DNA of 34,409 bases from an uncultured Flammeovirgaceae bacterium (GTDB lineage: Bacteria > Bacteroidota > Bacteroidia > Cytophagales > Cyclobacteriaceae). Under the pieces are notes generated by a model that saw nothing but the letters and a program-made list of their open reading frames with translations, searched no databases and had not been told where the DNA came from. The translations under genes and the position numbers were made by a program. Below are positions 8,432 to 16,614 of the stretch, in pieces (positions within the stretch are counted from its first letter, which is position 1; each line of letters begins with the position of its first letter). The DNA is taken from positions 1 to 34,409 of the forward strand of contig CAKZYJ010000358.1 in assembly GCA_937884755.1 (NCBI GenBank), written 5' to 3'.

Positions 8432-9904
8432 CTAATGGGGTGTAACCGATGACTGTTGCATCTGCGCTTTAGAAGGACGAGGGCGGATTCTGTGTTTGTT
8501 GGGTTGGCCCGTATCCCGGTCAAACTCATCTGGAGTTCTTAGTGTCGGTAAATAGTCCTGGGTCTGCTCCCGTATCTCGGTCATCGTTTTCCTCATTGCC
8601 TTCAGTGTTTCAGTATATTTAGGGTCAGTAGCGAGATTAACGAGTTCATGAGGGTCTTGCTGAGTATCGTATAATTCTTCGGCGGGGCGGGGGGCGACGA
8701 AGCAGGCTTGTTGGGCTAGGGTTAGCTCACCTTCTTCTTTGAGCTGTAACATGGTTTGAAATGTAGGACTTCTCAGAGCATCGGCCGAGGGGGTGTTAGG
8801 CAAGTCGTCGTAGAAGTTGCGGATATACTTGAACCGGGTCGTTCGTACCGCCCGGGTGTAATCCTCAAAATCGTGCCAGTGGTCTTCAGCATAGATAAAT
8901 TCCCGTATCGGTTCATCGGGCTGAGATAGTAAAGGCGAGAAATCCTGGCCGCGGAAAGTAGGGAGCGGTTCCAATCCGGCCAGCTTAAGGAAGGTGGGGG
9001 CAATATCGATAGCGCTTACTAAGGATGCGCAGGTAGATGCGGGAATAACCGCCTTTGGCCAGTGAACAATCCAGGGCGTCTTAATGCCTCCGTCGTACAG
9101 CGTAGTCTTATCCCGGGGAAAAGGTCGACCATTGTCGCTGATAAACAGTACCAGCGTATTTTCCGCAATCTCTTGCTGCTCAAGCGCTTCCAACAATCTT
9201 CCTACATAATCATCCAGTCGGCTGATTTCGTCGTAGTAGAGGGCCAGGTCATCCCGCACTTCCGGAGTATCCGGTAAATAGGGAGGTACCACAACATCAG
9301 TTCGGGTATGGGGTTGGGCAATGCTGTTAGGACGATAGTCGCGGTGAGGATCCAGGGCAGCCAGCCACAGAAAGAATGGTTGCCCCGAAGGTCGTGACTC
9401 CAGCAGCGGTAACCAGTCTTCGCAACCACTTTCGTTGGCTTGCTGCACCATAGCCTGGCCCTTAGCGGGAAGCTGAAACCCGGAAGTAGAAACGTCCATT
9501 ATGGTATCAAAGCGGTCTTTCACAGCTTCGCCTAAGTGCCATTTTCCGGCCTGCCCGGTCCAATAACCTGCCTGTCGCAGTTTTTCTACGAACGTAACCT
9601 GCTCGACGGGCAGTGGCCAGTGCAACTGCTCCGCATCCGTACTATGCGGATATTGGCCGGTAATGATGCTGGATCGACTCGGGCTGCAGGAGCTGGTAGT
9701 CAGAAATGCCTGATCGAATCGCATACCCTGCCGGGCCAGCCGATCGATGTTGGGAGTTCGGATGGTGGGATGCCCGTAAGCCCCACAGTCATCCCAGGCC
9801 ATGTCATCGGCAATAATCAGGATCAGGTTCGGCCGTTCCGGCTGACAGGAAAGAAAGAACCAGCCGAGCAGAATGGTCAGGGAAGAAAGGTTGTAGTGGC
9901 GCAC
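8432..9904 (-). CDS. Sulfatase (S1 family, FGly-dependent)
   Basis: The 490-residue enzyme should hydrolyse sulfate esters, probably on glycans. It begins with a short lipoprotein-like signal ending FLSC (Cys20), suggesting a lipid anchor. PNLILIIADDMAWDD supplies the paired Asp metal ligands (D33, D34). Cys73 in CSPSR is the core motif whose Cys is oxidised to formylglycine. GKWHLG, later HDNG-like ISDNGRPFPRDKTTLYDGG and the C-terminal YDTQQDPHELVNLA are classic for the family. Residue 20 has Phe at -3 of the lipobox, so a plain signal peptide is also possible. No formylglycine-generating enzyme or anSME lies in the window. A second sulfatase is divergent across a 348-bp gap. Substrate is not assignable. 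Confidence 0.92.
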   Translation of the reverse strand: MRHYNLSSLTILLGWFFLSCQPERPNLILIIADDMAWDDCGAYGHPTIRTPNIDRLARQGMRFDQAFLTTSSCSPSRSSIITGQYPHSTDAEQLHWPLPVEQVTFVEKLRQAGYWTGQAGKWHLGEAVKDRFDTIMDVSTSGFQLPAKGQAMVQQANESGCEDWLPLLESRPSGQPFFLWLAALDPHRDYRPNSIAQPHTRTDVVVPPYLPDTPEVRDDLALYYDEISRLDDYVGRLLEALEQQEIAENTLVLFISDNGRPFPRDKTTLYDGGIKTPWIVHWPKAVIPASTCASLVSAIDIAPTFLKLAGLEPLPTFRGQDFSPLLSQPDEPIREFIYAEDHWHDFEDYTRAVRTTRFKYIRNFYDDLPNTPSADALRSPTFQTMLQLKEEGELTLAQQACFVAPRPAEELYDTQQDPHELVNLATDPKYTETLKAMRKTMTEIREQTQDYLPTLRTPDEFDRDTGQPNKHRIRPRPSKAQMQQSSVTPH

Positions 9905-10252
9905 AGTAAGTGGTATTTTAGCAGTACAGTAAATATATAGGATAAATGAATATTCACGGTAGACTTGTTCTATGGAACTTTAACTAGATCATCTCGATTC
10001 AAGCTCAACTAGTGGAAAGCAGTATGATGGGTAGGCTATTCATTGATAGAGAATTATACATTTTAACTTCTAGGATTTTTAGGGTTTAATCGCCTAAAGA
10101 ACAGGTAGAAGGCAATAGACAACTAGTTAGAAAACTATTCATATTGATCTGGAGGCTTAAAGCAAGCTTAGCGGTAGCTTATGGACTGAGAATGTTCTAT
10201 TATGCAATGTAATAGAACGAAGAAAGTATTTTCGCTCCGAAAAAATGCATGA
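9905..10252. promoter_or_regulatory. Divergent intergenic region between two sulfatase genes
   Basis: This 348-bp gap must hold both promoters. No confident -33/-7 pair was found. Two related features are visible: a perfect inverted repeat at 10194-10218 next to the rightward gene, and a GTTCTATGGAAC element at 9967-9978 near the leftward gene that shares its GTTCTAT half. No coding potential is seen. Confidence 0.4.
10194..10218. promoter_or_regulatory. Perfect 9-bp inverted repeat upstream of the sulfatase (operator candidate)
   Basis: GTTCTATTA (10194-10202) and TAATAGAAC (10210-10218) are exact reverse complements separated by TGCAATG. It lies 34 bp before the ATG at 10253, where an operator or leader hairpin would sit. 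Confidence 0.45.
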
Positions 10253-11746
10253 ATGACGACAATACACTACCTAATACTATTTCTAGGCGTTGGAACGCTG
10301 GGTATAGTCAACTCATCGCGGGCGGTTGAGCCCCAACCCAACATTGTTTTTTTCTTTGTAGATGATATGGGCTGGCAAGAAACGTCAGTGCCCTTTCACA
10401 CCGAGGTGACGGAATTGAACAAACGCTACCATACCCCTCATATGGAGAAGCTGGCTCGCGAAGGGATGAAGTTCACCCAGGCCTACGCCTATGCCGTTTG
10501 CTCCCCCTCTCGCGTGAGCTTGATGACCGGCGTCAACGGTGCTCGCCATCAGGTTACTAACTGGACTTTGCGAAAGAACCAGTCTCCTGATCCTAATCAT
10601 CCCAAAATAGCGGCACCCATGTGGAATATGAACGGACTGAGTGATAAGGCTGGAGTTGAACGCAGCTTTGTGGTGGAGACTCTGCCTATGCGGTTAAAGG
10701 AAGCCGGCTACACAACCATTCATGTAGGTAAGGCTCACTTTGGGGCCAAAGATACCCCTGGCGCCGAACCGAAAAATCTGGGGTTTGACGTGAACATCGC
10801 TGGTCATGCTGCGGGTGGGCCGGGCAGCTACCACGGCGACAAGAACTTCAGTGCCGTGTGGCGGGAGGGGGATGAAATCTGGGATGTGCCCGGTCTAGAA
10901 AAATACCACGGGCAAAAGATCAACCTTACCGAAGCACTCACCCAGGAAGCTAATCAAGCTATAGAAGAGGCGGTAAGCGAGGAGAAGCCCTTCTACCTGT
11001 ATCTATCGCATTATACGGTGCACGCTCCTTGGGAAGAAGACCGGCGATTCTACCAGAAGTATCTGGATCAGGGACTAGATGAGTTTAGTGCGATGCGAGC
11101 ATCCATGATAGAAAGTATGGATCACTCCCTGGGCGACGTGCTGGCCAAGCTGAAGGAATTGGAGATAGAAGAAAATACCATCGTGGTGTTTATGTCCGAT
11201 AACGGAGCCCCTAAGCAAGTAGCCCTCAACAAGCCTTTGCGCGGGCATAAACTGACGCCCTACGAGGGTGGGGTGCGGGTGCCGATGATTGTGAAGTGGC
11301 CGGGGGTATCTGCTGCCGGGTCGGTCTGTGAGCAGTACGTAATGATCGATGATGTGTTTCCTTCCTTTCTAGAAATGGCAGGTGTGCCATCAACCAAAAC
11401 CGATCTAGACGGGAAGAGCTGGGTGCCGCTGGTAAAAGGGGAGAGTATCGATGCAGAGAATCGGGCCATTGTCTGGCACTTTCCCCACACCTACGATCAG
11501 TACCCGTACAGTTCAATCCGGCAGGGAAAGTGGAAGCTAATCTACCTGCATACCGACCGCATTATCGAGCTGTATGACCTGTCGGAAGATATTAGTGAAG
11601 AGGAAAATGTAGCTAGTCAGTATCCCGAAGTAGTCAAGGAATTAGCGGGGCTGTTGACTAACTATCTGAAAGAAGCCGATGCTGGTATGCCGCTGGACAA
11701 GCAGACCGGCAAAGTGGTAGAATATCCTGCTGAAATTGCTCTATAA
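10253..11746 (+). CDS. Sulfatase (S1 family, FGly-dependent)
   Basis: The 497-residue enzyme has a signal peptide (about residues 1-24) without a lipobox, so it is probably soluble in the periplasm or secreted. Metal Asp pair D37-D38 lies in NIVFFFVDDMGWQ; Cys83 in CSPSRVSLMTG is the formylglycine position; GKAHFG replaces the usual GKWHLG; MSDNGAPKQ and YEGGVRVPMIVKWPG follow. The C-terminal IELYDLSEDISEEENVA is typical. It resembles the arylsulfatase A-like group used by polysaccharide degraders. It faces away from the other sulfatase and is followed by a GH109-type gene on the same strand 157 bp on, suggesting work on the same sulfated, N-acetylhexosamine-containing glycan. Linkage specificity cannot be read from sequence. 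Confidence 0.92.
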   Translation: MTTIHYLILFLGVGTLGIVNSSRAVEPQPNIVFFFVDDMGWQETSVPFHTEVTELNKRYHTPHMEKLAREGMKFTQAYAYAVCSPSRVSLMTGVNGARHQVTNWTLRKNQSPDPNHPKIAAPMWNMNGLSDKAGVERSFVVETLPMRLKEAGYTTIHVGKAHFGAKDTPGAEPKNLGFDVNIAGHAAGGPGSYHGDKNFSAVWREGDEIWDVPGLEKYHGQKINLTEALTQEANQAIEEAVSEEKPFYLYLSHYTVHAPWEEDRRFYQKYLDQGLDEFSAMRASMIESMDHSLGDVLAKLKELEIEENTIVVFMSDNGAPKQVALNKPLRGHKLTPYEGGVRVPMIVKWPGVSAAGSVCEQYVMIDDVFPSFLEMAGVPSTKTDLDGKSWVPLVKGESIDAENRAIVWHFPHTYDQYPYSSIRQGKWKLIYLHTDRIIELYDLSEDISEEENVASQYPEVVKELAGLLTNYLKEADAGMPLDKQTGKVVEYPAEIAL

Positions 11747-11789
11747 ACGCGCGATCTGATTATTTGATTTTTGTGACTGGTCGAAGATA

Positions 11790-11820
11790 GCTAGTGAAAG
11801 CATACTTTGCTTTCACCAGC
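11790..11820 (+). terminator. Hairpin after the sulfatase gene
   Basis: A 13-bp stem with one mismatch (GCTAG TGAAAGCA / TGCTTTCA CCAGC) starts 43 bp after the sulfatase stop. No T-run follows, so it may be a factor-dependent terminator or an mRNA-protecting hairpin. Confidence 0.4.
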
Positions 11821-11903
11821 GTTAGTGAGAAGTGATAGGAGGGCTCTACAATTATCCTTAAGAAAATAGTATCTTAGATGAACAACGCACACAACATACC
11901 TAT

Positions 11904-13289
11904 ATGAACCAGAAAAGAAGAGACTTTCTTAAGCTTACCAGTCTAACGAGTGTTGGCCTGATGGGAAGTAGTATTGATGTACAAGGCTCAGTTAACCGGC
12001 TCAGCAAACCACAGTTCAATATGAGTGGCTACGCCGCCCCAGCATTGGAAACGGTAAGGATAGGCTTTATCGGTTTGGGTAACCGTGGGCCGGGTGCCGT
12101 GATGCGGATGAACCAGATTGAAGGAGTAGAAATAAAAGCTTTGTGCGATATTCGTCCCGAGAGGGTGGCGGCAATGCAAGAGAAACTAGGTGAGTCTTCA
12201 GGCCAATCACCGCTTGCCTACAGTGGAACCGAAGAAACCTGGAAGGAAATGTGCGAGCGCGATGATATTGATCTGGTGTACATTGCCACTCCCTGGGACT
12301 GGCACGTACCCATGGCCGTGTATGCTATGGAACAGGGAAAGCACGCTGCCGTGGAAGTACCGGCCGCAGTCACTCTGGAAGAGTGCTGGCAGTTGGTAGA
12401 AACCTCAGAAAAGACCCGCCAGCACTGTATGATGCTGGAGAACTGCTGTTACGACTTCTTTGAGCTGATGACCCTGAATATGGCTCGGCAAGGCTTTTTT
12501 GGCGATATTGTTCATGCGGAAGGAGCTTATCTTCATGACTTGCTGGAGATGAACTTCAGCAAAGATAGCTACTATAAGATGTGGCGGCTGGAAGAAAATT
12601 TCCGCAATGGTAATCTGTATCCTACCCACGGTTTAGGCCCGGTTTGCCAGATTATGAACATTAACCGGGGCGACCAGATGGATTACCTGGTTTCGGTATC
12701 CAGTGACGACTTTCAGATGGCTCCTATGGCCCAGGCCCTGGCTTCGGAAGATGCATTCTACGAATCCTACGCCAATAAAACCTACCGGGGCAACATGAAT
12801 ACCACTACGATTCGTACCAAGCGGGGCCGCACCATTATGCTGCAGCACGATGTAACTTCCCCTCGGCCGTACTCCCGTATTCACCTGGTGAGTGGCACCA
12901 AAGGTATGGCCCGCAAGTGGCCAGCCCCGGAAAGAATAGCCACTAGCCATGAGTGGATGTCAGAAGAAGGATATCAGGGAATTAAAGAGAAATATACCCC
13001 CGAAATTACCCAAAGACTGGGCGAAATGGCCCGGAAAATCGGCGGGCACGGAGGAATGGATTTCCTGATGGATTGGCGATTGATCGACTGCTTACGGAAC
13101 GGTTTACCGCTGGATCAGGATGTGTACGATGCTGCTTTATGGAGTGCGGTAGCTCCGTTGAGCGAAAAGTCGGTGACCAACCGTTCCAACTCCGTAGATG
13201 TGCCGGACTTTACCTCCGGTGCCTGGCAGACTAACGAGCCGGTAGACATTTCTTTCCGCGGCGGAGGTACTACTCAGGTAAAGAGTTAA
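11904..13289 (+). CDS. GH109-type glycosidase / Gfo-Idh-MocA oxidoreductase with Tat signal
   Basis: The 461-residue protein starts with a twin-arginine leader (RRDFLK, residues 5-10), so it is exported folded with its cofactor. VRIGFIGLGNRG (residues 51-62) is the NAD-binding Rossmann fingerprint. The central blocks VAVEVPAA-like AAVEVPAAVTLEECW, HCMMLENCCYDFFE, YPTHGLGPVCQ and MLQHDVTSPRPYSRIH are hallmarks of GH109, whose founding members are NAD-dependent alpha-N-acetylgalactosaminidases. Length matches the family. Next to sulfatases, it suggests processing of a sulfated glycan with terminal GalNAc, which is an inference. TatA is encoded about 5 kb away. The main alternative is a GH109-like oxidoreductase with another sugar substrate. 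Confidence 0.88.
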   Translation: MNQKRRDFLKLTSLTSVGLMGSSIDVQGSVNRLSKPQFNMSGYAAPALETVRIGFIGLGNRGPGAVMRMNQIEGVEIKALCDIRPERVAAMQEKLGESSGQSPLAYSGTEETWKEMCERDDIDLVYIATPWDWHVPMAVYAMEQGKHAAVEVPAAVTLEECWQLVETSEKTRQHCMMLENCCYDFFELMTLNMARQGFFGDIVHAEGAYLHDLLEMNFSKDSYYKMWRLEENFRNGNLYPTHGLGPVCQIMNINRGDQMDYLVSVSSDDFQMAPMAQALASEDAFYESYANKTYRGNMNTTTIRTKRGRTIMLQHDVTSPRPYSRIHLVSGTKGMARKWPAPERIATSHEWMSEEGYQGIKEKYTPEITQRLGEMARKIGGHGGMDFLMDWRLIDCLRNGLPLDQDVYDAALWSAVAPLSEKSVTNRSNSVDVPDFTSGAWQTNEPVDISFRGGGTTQVKS

Positions 13290-13314
13290 GCAAATTCTTC
13301 CCAGTAGTTATTGG

Positions 13315-15156
13315 CTATAGGGCAGATGGTTGGGGTAATAATCTCTCCATTTGGGGTAGCATGGTTTCGTTTTTCTCGTGGAAATTTTCCATATCGCAGA
13401 GAATTCGGTGTAGTAGCTGAATGGCATTGTTAATGTACGGCCCCTTATTCAGCATGACGCATTCAGCCCGAAGCGAGGTGGTAGCGTCAGTAATTTCTGA
13501 ACGTGATGGTAGTCCTTTTTTAGCGAGACTTTCTAAGACTTGGGTAGCCCACACTACTGGTATGTGAGCGGCATTGCAGAGCGACAGTATCTCACTTTGT
13601 ACGCGCCCCATGGTATCCCAACCGGTTTCTACGGCTAAGTCGCCTCGGGCAATCATTACCCCTATGTAGCGCACTCGCATAGCAGTCAGCAGTATCTCGC
13701 TAAGGTTATCAAAGGCTTTCTGGGTTTCAATTTTCAGTATAATACTTAGTCGGTTAATAGCCTGATGCTTTTCCAGTTCGGTCAGAAGCTCTTCCACATC
13801 TTCTTGGCAGTTCACAAACGAGAAATTGACTACATCGGCGTGGCGGACGATAAACGCTAAATCCTTCTTATCTTTTTCGGTAAGGCCACTGATTCCCATA
13901 TCGGTAGCAGGAAAATTAATGCCTTTTTCGGCCTTCAGGCGGGTGCCGTTTTCTTTGGCCCGGGTAATTCGCACATCGAACTGGGTAGGATGAATGGCTT
14001 CTACGATACCTTCAATTTTTCCGTCATCAAACAAAATGGCCTCGCCCGGTCGTACCGTGCTGAATACTTCCGGCAACTGGCAGGAGATATGAGCCGGCCG
14101 TATCAGGGTTCCGACTTCGTCTTCCGCCGCCGGCTCACCTGGTGTACCTTCCTGATGAATGGTAATAACATCATTTACTTTTAGCGTGATAGAGCGTTCT
14201 ACGGGGGGTAATTCGCCTACGGCTATTTCTTCCAAGTCATCCCGGTGCGGATGAAGAATGGTGCCAGTACCAATGTATACGGTTTCGTCACAGCTAGCTA
14301 CTGCTTGACGCTCTTGTGTCTGAGAGATTCGCAGTTTTCGCTTTTTGTCTCTCGTATCAATCAGCGTTAATTCATCGCCCTTCCGTAACCGTTTCAACCA
14401 CTCTTCGCCGACTGGTATTGTGCTTTTTTCTGAGGTCTCGGTGAGGTAGGGGACTAGTACAATTTGAGCCGGATTGACTAAGTGTCCGGTTTCGTCCCGG
14501 TCGGCGGAGAATTTTCTTACTTTGGCTCCAGGTACAATAGCTCCGGTTCGTATCTTTGGCCCAGCCAAGTCCATGGTAATTTTTACCTTGCGGTTTAGTG
14601 CCTCAGAGGCTTTTTTGATATTCAGAATCATCTTCTCCCAAGCTTCGGGTCCATCGTGGGCACAGTTAATCCGGGCGCAGTTCATGCCGTTCTTCACCAT
14701 ATCGTGCACCATTTGATAGTTGTGGGCTGCCTCGCTAGGCTGAGTTACCATAATCCTTACCCTTCGTCCCTTAGATCGATATCCTAGCAATTCTTTAGTG
14801 TGGTTTCTTAACCGCTTCTTTCCTTCTTTAATGGAGCGCTTAGGTTTTTTAATGGGCGATGATGGTTCGTCTAGCAAACGGTTCAGAATGAAGCGGGTGG
14901 TTAGTAAACTCGCCATGACATGCCCTTCTGAATTCGCCAGGCGGGACATGCCTAAGTTTCTGAGTTTCTTTTGGAGGCTTCTCAGATCGTGTTTTCGCAA
15001 AGATGTATAGTGCACTAGATTTTCCGCACTTCGCTGATAGGTAGAAAAAACACTATCTATTAGCTCCCGGTGTTGATCAGCGTCATGCTCAGCAGTCTTC
15101 CGGATATAATCAATCTCCTGAATAAGTTGGCGAATCTTATTAGGCTTTAGTTTCAT
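13315..15156 (-). CDS. Atypical pyruvate kinase
   Basis: The 613-residue protein keeps the pyruvate kinase catalytic core but with an altered layout. Residues 1 to about 130 are a helical, charged extension absent from standard enzymes. Then come RVRIMVTQPS, CARINCAHDG (cf. RxNxSHG), MDLAGPKIRTG, a long inserted B-domain, ILKIETQKAFDNL (cf. KIENxxG), MIARGDLAVE and VVWATQVLESLAKKGLPSRSEITDAT. The usual MLSGETA is replaced by MLNKGPYI, and the protein ends soon after, lacking the roughly 120-residue C-terminal allosteric domain. It should convert phosphoenolpyruvate plus ADP to pyruvate plus ATP, probably without the usual effector site. It is convergent with the GH109-type gene. It is not certain that this is the main glycolytic enzyme. 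Confidence 0.85.
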   Translation of the reverse strand: MKLKPNKIRQLIQEIDYIRKTAEHDADQHRELIDSVFSTYQRSAENLVHYTSLRKHDLRSLQKKLRNLGMSRLANSEGHVMASLLTTRFILNRLLDEPSSPIKKPKRSIKEGKKRLRNHTKELLGYRSKGRRVRIMVTQPSEAAHNYQMVHDMVKNGMNCARINCAHDGPEAWEKMILNIKKASEALNRKVKITMDLAGPKIRTGAIVPGAKVRKFSADRDETGHLVNPAQIVLVPYLTETSEKSTIPVGEEWLKRLRKGDELTLIDTRDKKRKLRISQTQERQAVASCDETVYIGTGTILHPHRDDLEEIAVGELPPVERSITLKVNDVITIHQEGTPGEPAAEDEVGTLIRPAHISCQLPEVFSTVRPGEAILFDDGKIEGIVEAIHPTQFDVRITRAKENGTRLKAEKGINFPATDMGISGLTEKDKKDLAFIVRHADVVNFSFVNCQEDVEELLTELEKHQAINRLSIILKIETQKAFDNLSEILLTAMRVRYIGVMIARGDLAVETGWDTMGRVQSEILSLCNAAHIPVVWATQVLESLAKKGLPSRSEITDATTSLRAECVMLNKGPYINNAIQLLHRILCDMENFHEKNETMLPQMERLLPQPSAL

Positions 15157-15309
15157 GGCGTGGGTAGGTAGCTCAATTAATCAGGAACAAGATACATCAA
15201 TGCGCTCATGTAGACAATGGGCTTATGAAAATAGGGAAGCTGCCATAAATATTGAAAATCATCCTAATTTGAGAAATGAGTAAGTAGATAATTCAGTAAT
15301 ATTGGGAAG

Positions 15310-16398
15310 ATGAAAAGCTGGTCGTTGAAAAGTATTCATCCCAAACTGGAGACCATTTTATGGATCACCTTTGCGTGGACACTGATTTCTATCCTGCAAT
15401 TTCTTATTGCTTACGCTACGCTTTTCGATTTGGACTATGATTTTGCCAGTTTTGACGTATCCATTCCATTTAAGACTAGCCTACTGGTAGGGTTACTGGC
15501 AGGTAGTATTGGGGGAAGCGGTATTGTTTTTTTGTGGGAAAAGTGGTTGCGGACTAAACCTTATGGTTGGACGTTGGTAAGCATTTTTGCTTCGTTTACA
15601 ATCATCTACTTTTTAGTTTCACTTTCCGCTACATTGTTTTTTCAGAGCAACCTGTTAGAACTACCTATCTACGATAAAGTAGTGTGGTCGCAGGCATTTG
15701 TCAAACTACTTGCTCTGAATACTCTGGTTCCCTTTATCTTCTGGTTACTCGTTGTCTTACTTACCATGATCACACTACAGGTGAATGACAAGTACGGCCC
15801 AGGGGTATTTAAGAAGTTTCTGTTGGGAAAGTATTTTCATCCTCGGCGGGAACAGCGGGTTTTTATGTTTCTGGACCTTCGCTCCTCTACCAGCATTGCG
15901 GAGAAAATAGGTGAAGATCAATACTTCAATTTTTTGAGGGATGTGTTTAAGGTTAGCACTCCGGGTATACTTAAGTATCAAGGAGAAATATACCAATACG
16001 TAGGCGACGAGATTGTAGTAAGCTGGAAATACCGTGCTGGTATCGAAAACTCAAACTGTGTAGAATGCTTTTTTAAGATTCAACGACTGTTACTGGAAAA
16101 GAGAGAGTACTTTTTAACCAACTACGGAGAAATGCCTGAATTTAAAGCCGGACTGCACTACGGCTACGTGATGGCCGGAGAAATTGGAGTTATTAAGCGG
16201 GATATCGTTTTCTCCGGAGATGTCCTGAACACCACAGCTCGCATACAGGGCAAATGCAACGAACTGGGAGTGGATATTCTACTGTCTAAAGCCCTGCTAG
16301 AGCAGATGAGCACCGGTAATGATCACTACCAGCCACGAGAAGTAGGATTGATTGCATTGAGAGGAAAGGCCCAGGATGTAGCATTATGTACTATTTAA
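15310..16398 (+). CDS. Membrane class III adenylate cyclase
   Basis: The 362-residue protein has about four transmembrane helices in residues 15-160, then a cytosolic cyclase homology domain. Metal ligands are D189 (FMFLDLRSST) and D233 (YVGDEIVVSW). K279 (EFKAGLHYG) and D298 (KRDIVFSGD) fit adenine recognition, and N307 and R311 (LNTTAR) are the transition-state pair. All catalytic positions are therefore present on one chain, as needed for a homodimer making cAMP from ATP. The N-terminal membrane part has no recognised sensor domain. It stands alone between divergent and downstream genes. The ATG at 15310 gives a short cytosolic lead before the first helix. Few Bacteroidota cAMP targets are defined, so its role is open. 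Confidence 0.85.
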   Translation: MKSWSLKSIHPKLETILWITFAWTLISILQFLIAYATLFDLDYDFASFDVSIPFKTSLLVGLLAGSIGGSGIVFLWEKWLRTKPYGWTLVSIFASFTIIYFLVSLSATLFFQSNLLELPIYDKVVWSQAFVKLLALNTLVPFIFWLLVVLLTMITLQVNDKYGPGVFKKFLLGKYFHPRREQRVFMFLDLRSSTSIAEKIGEDQYFNFLRDVFKVSTPGILKYQGEIYQYVGDEIVVSWKYRAGIENSNCVECFFKIQRLLLEKREYFLTNYGEMPEFKAGLHYGYVMAGEIGVIKRDIVFSGDVLNTTARIQGKCNELGVDILLSKALLEQMSTGNDHYQPREVGLIALRGKAQDVALCTI

Positions 16399-16614
16399 GA
16401 ATAGTAAAGTAATTCATCCATAACTTCCACTCTACCTAGCACAAAATCAGTTTGATAACCCGGTATTGCTAAAAAACAGGTGAGTTAACCTAAAAAACAG
16501 CTCTACTGTCTGTGTCTTTTGCACTAGGATATTCCCCCAAATCCTGCTATATCGCAACTCAAACCGACAGTACTTATTTTCAATTATCATCTTTCACGTT
16601 TCAACTGAGTAATT

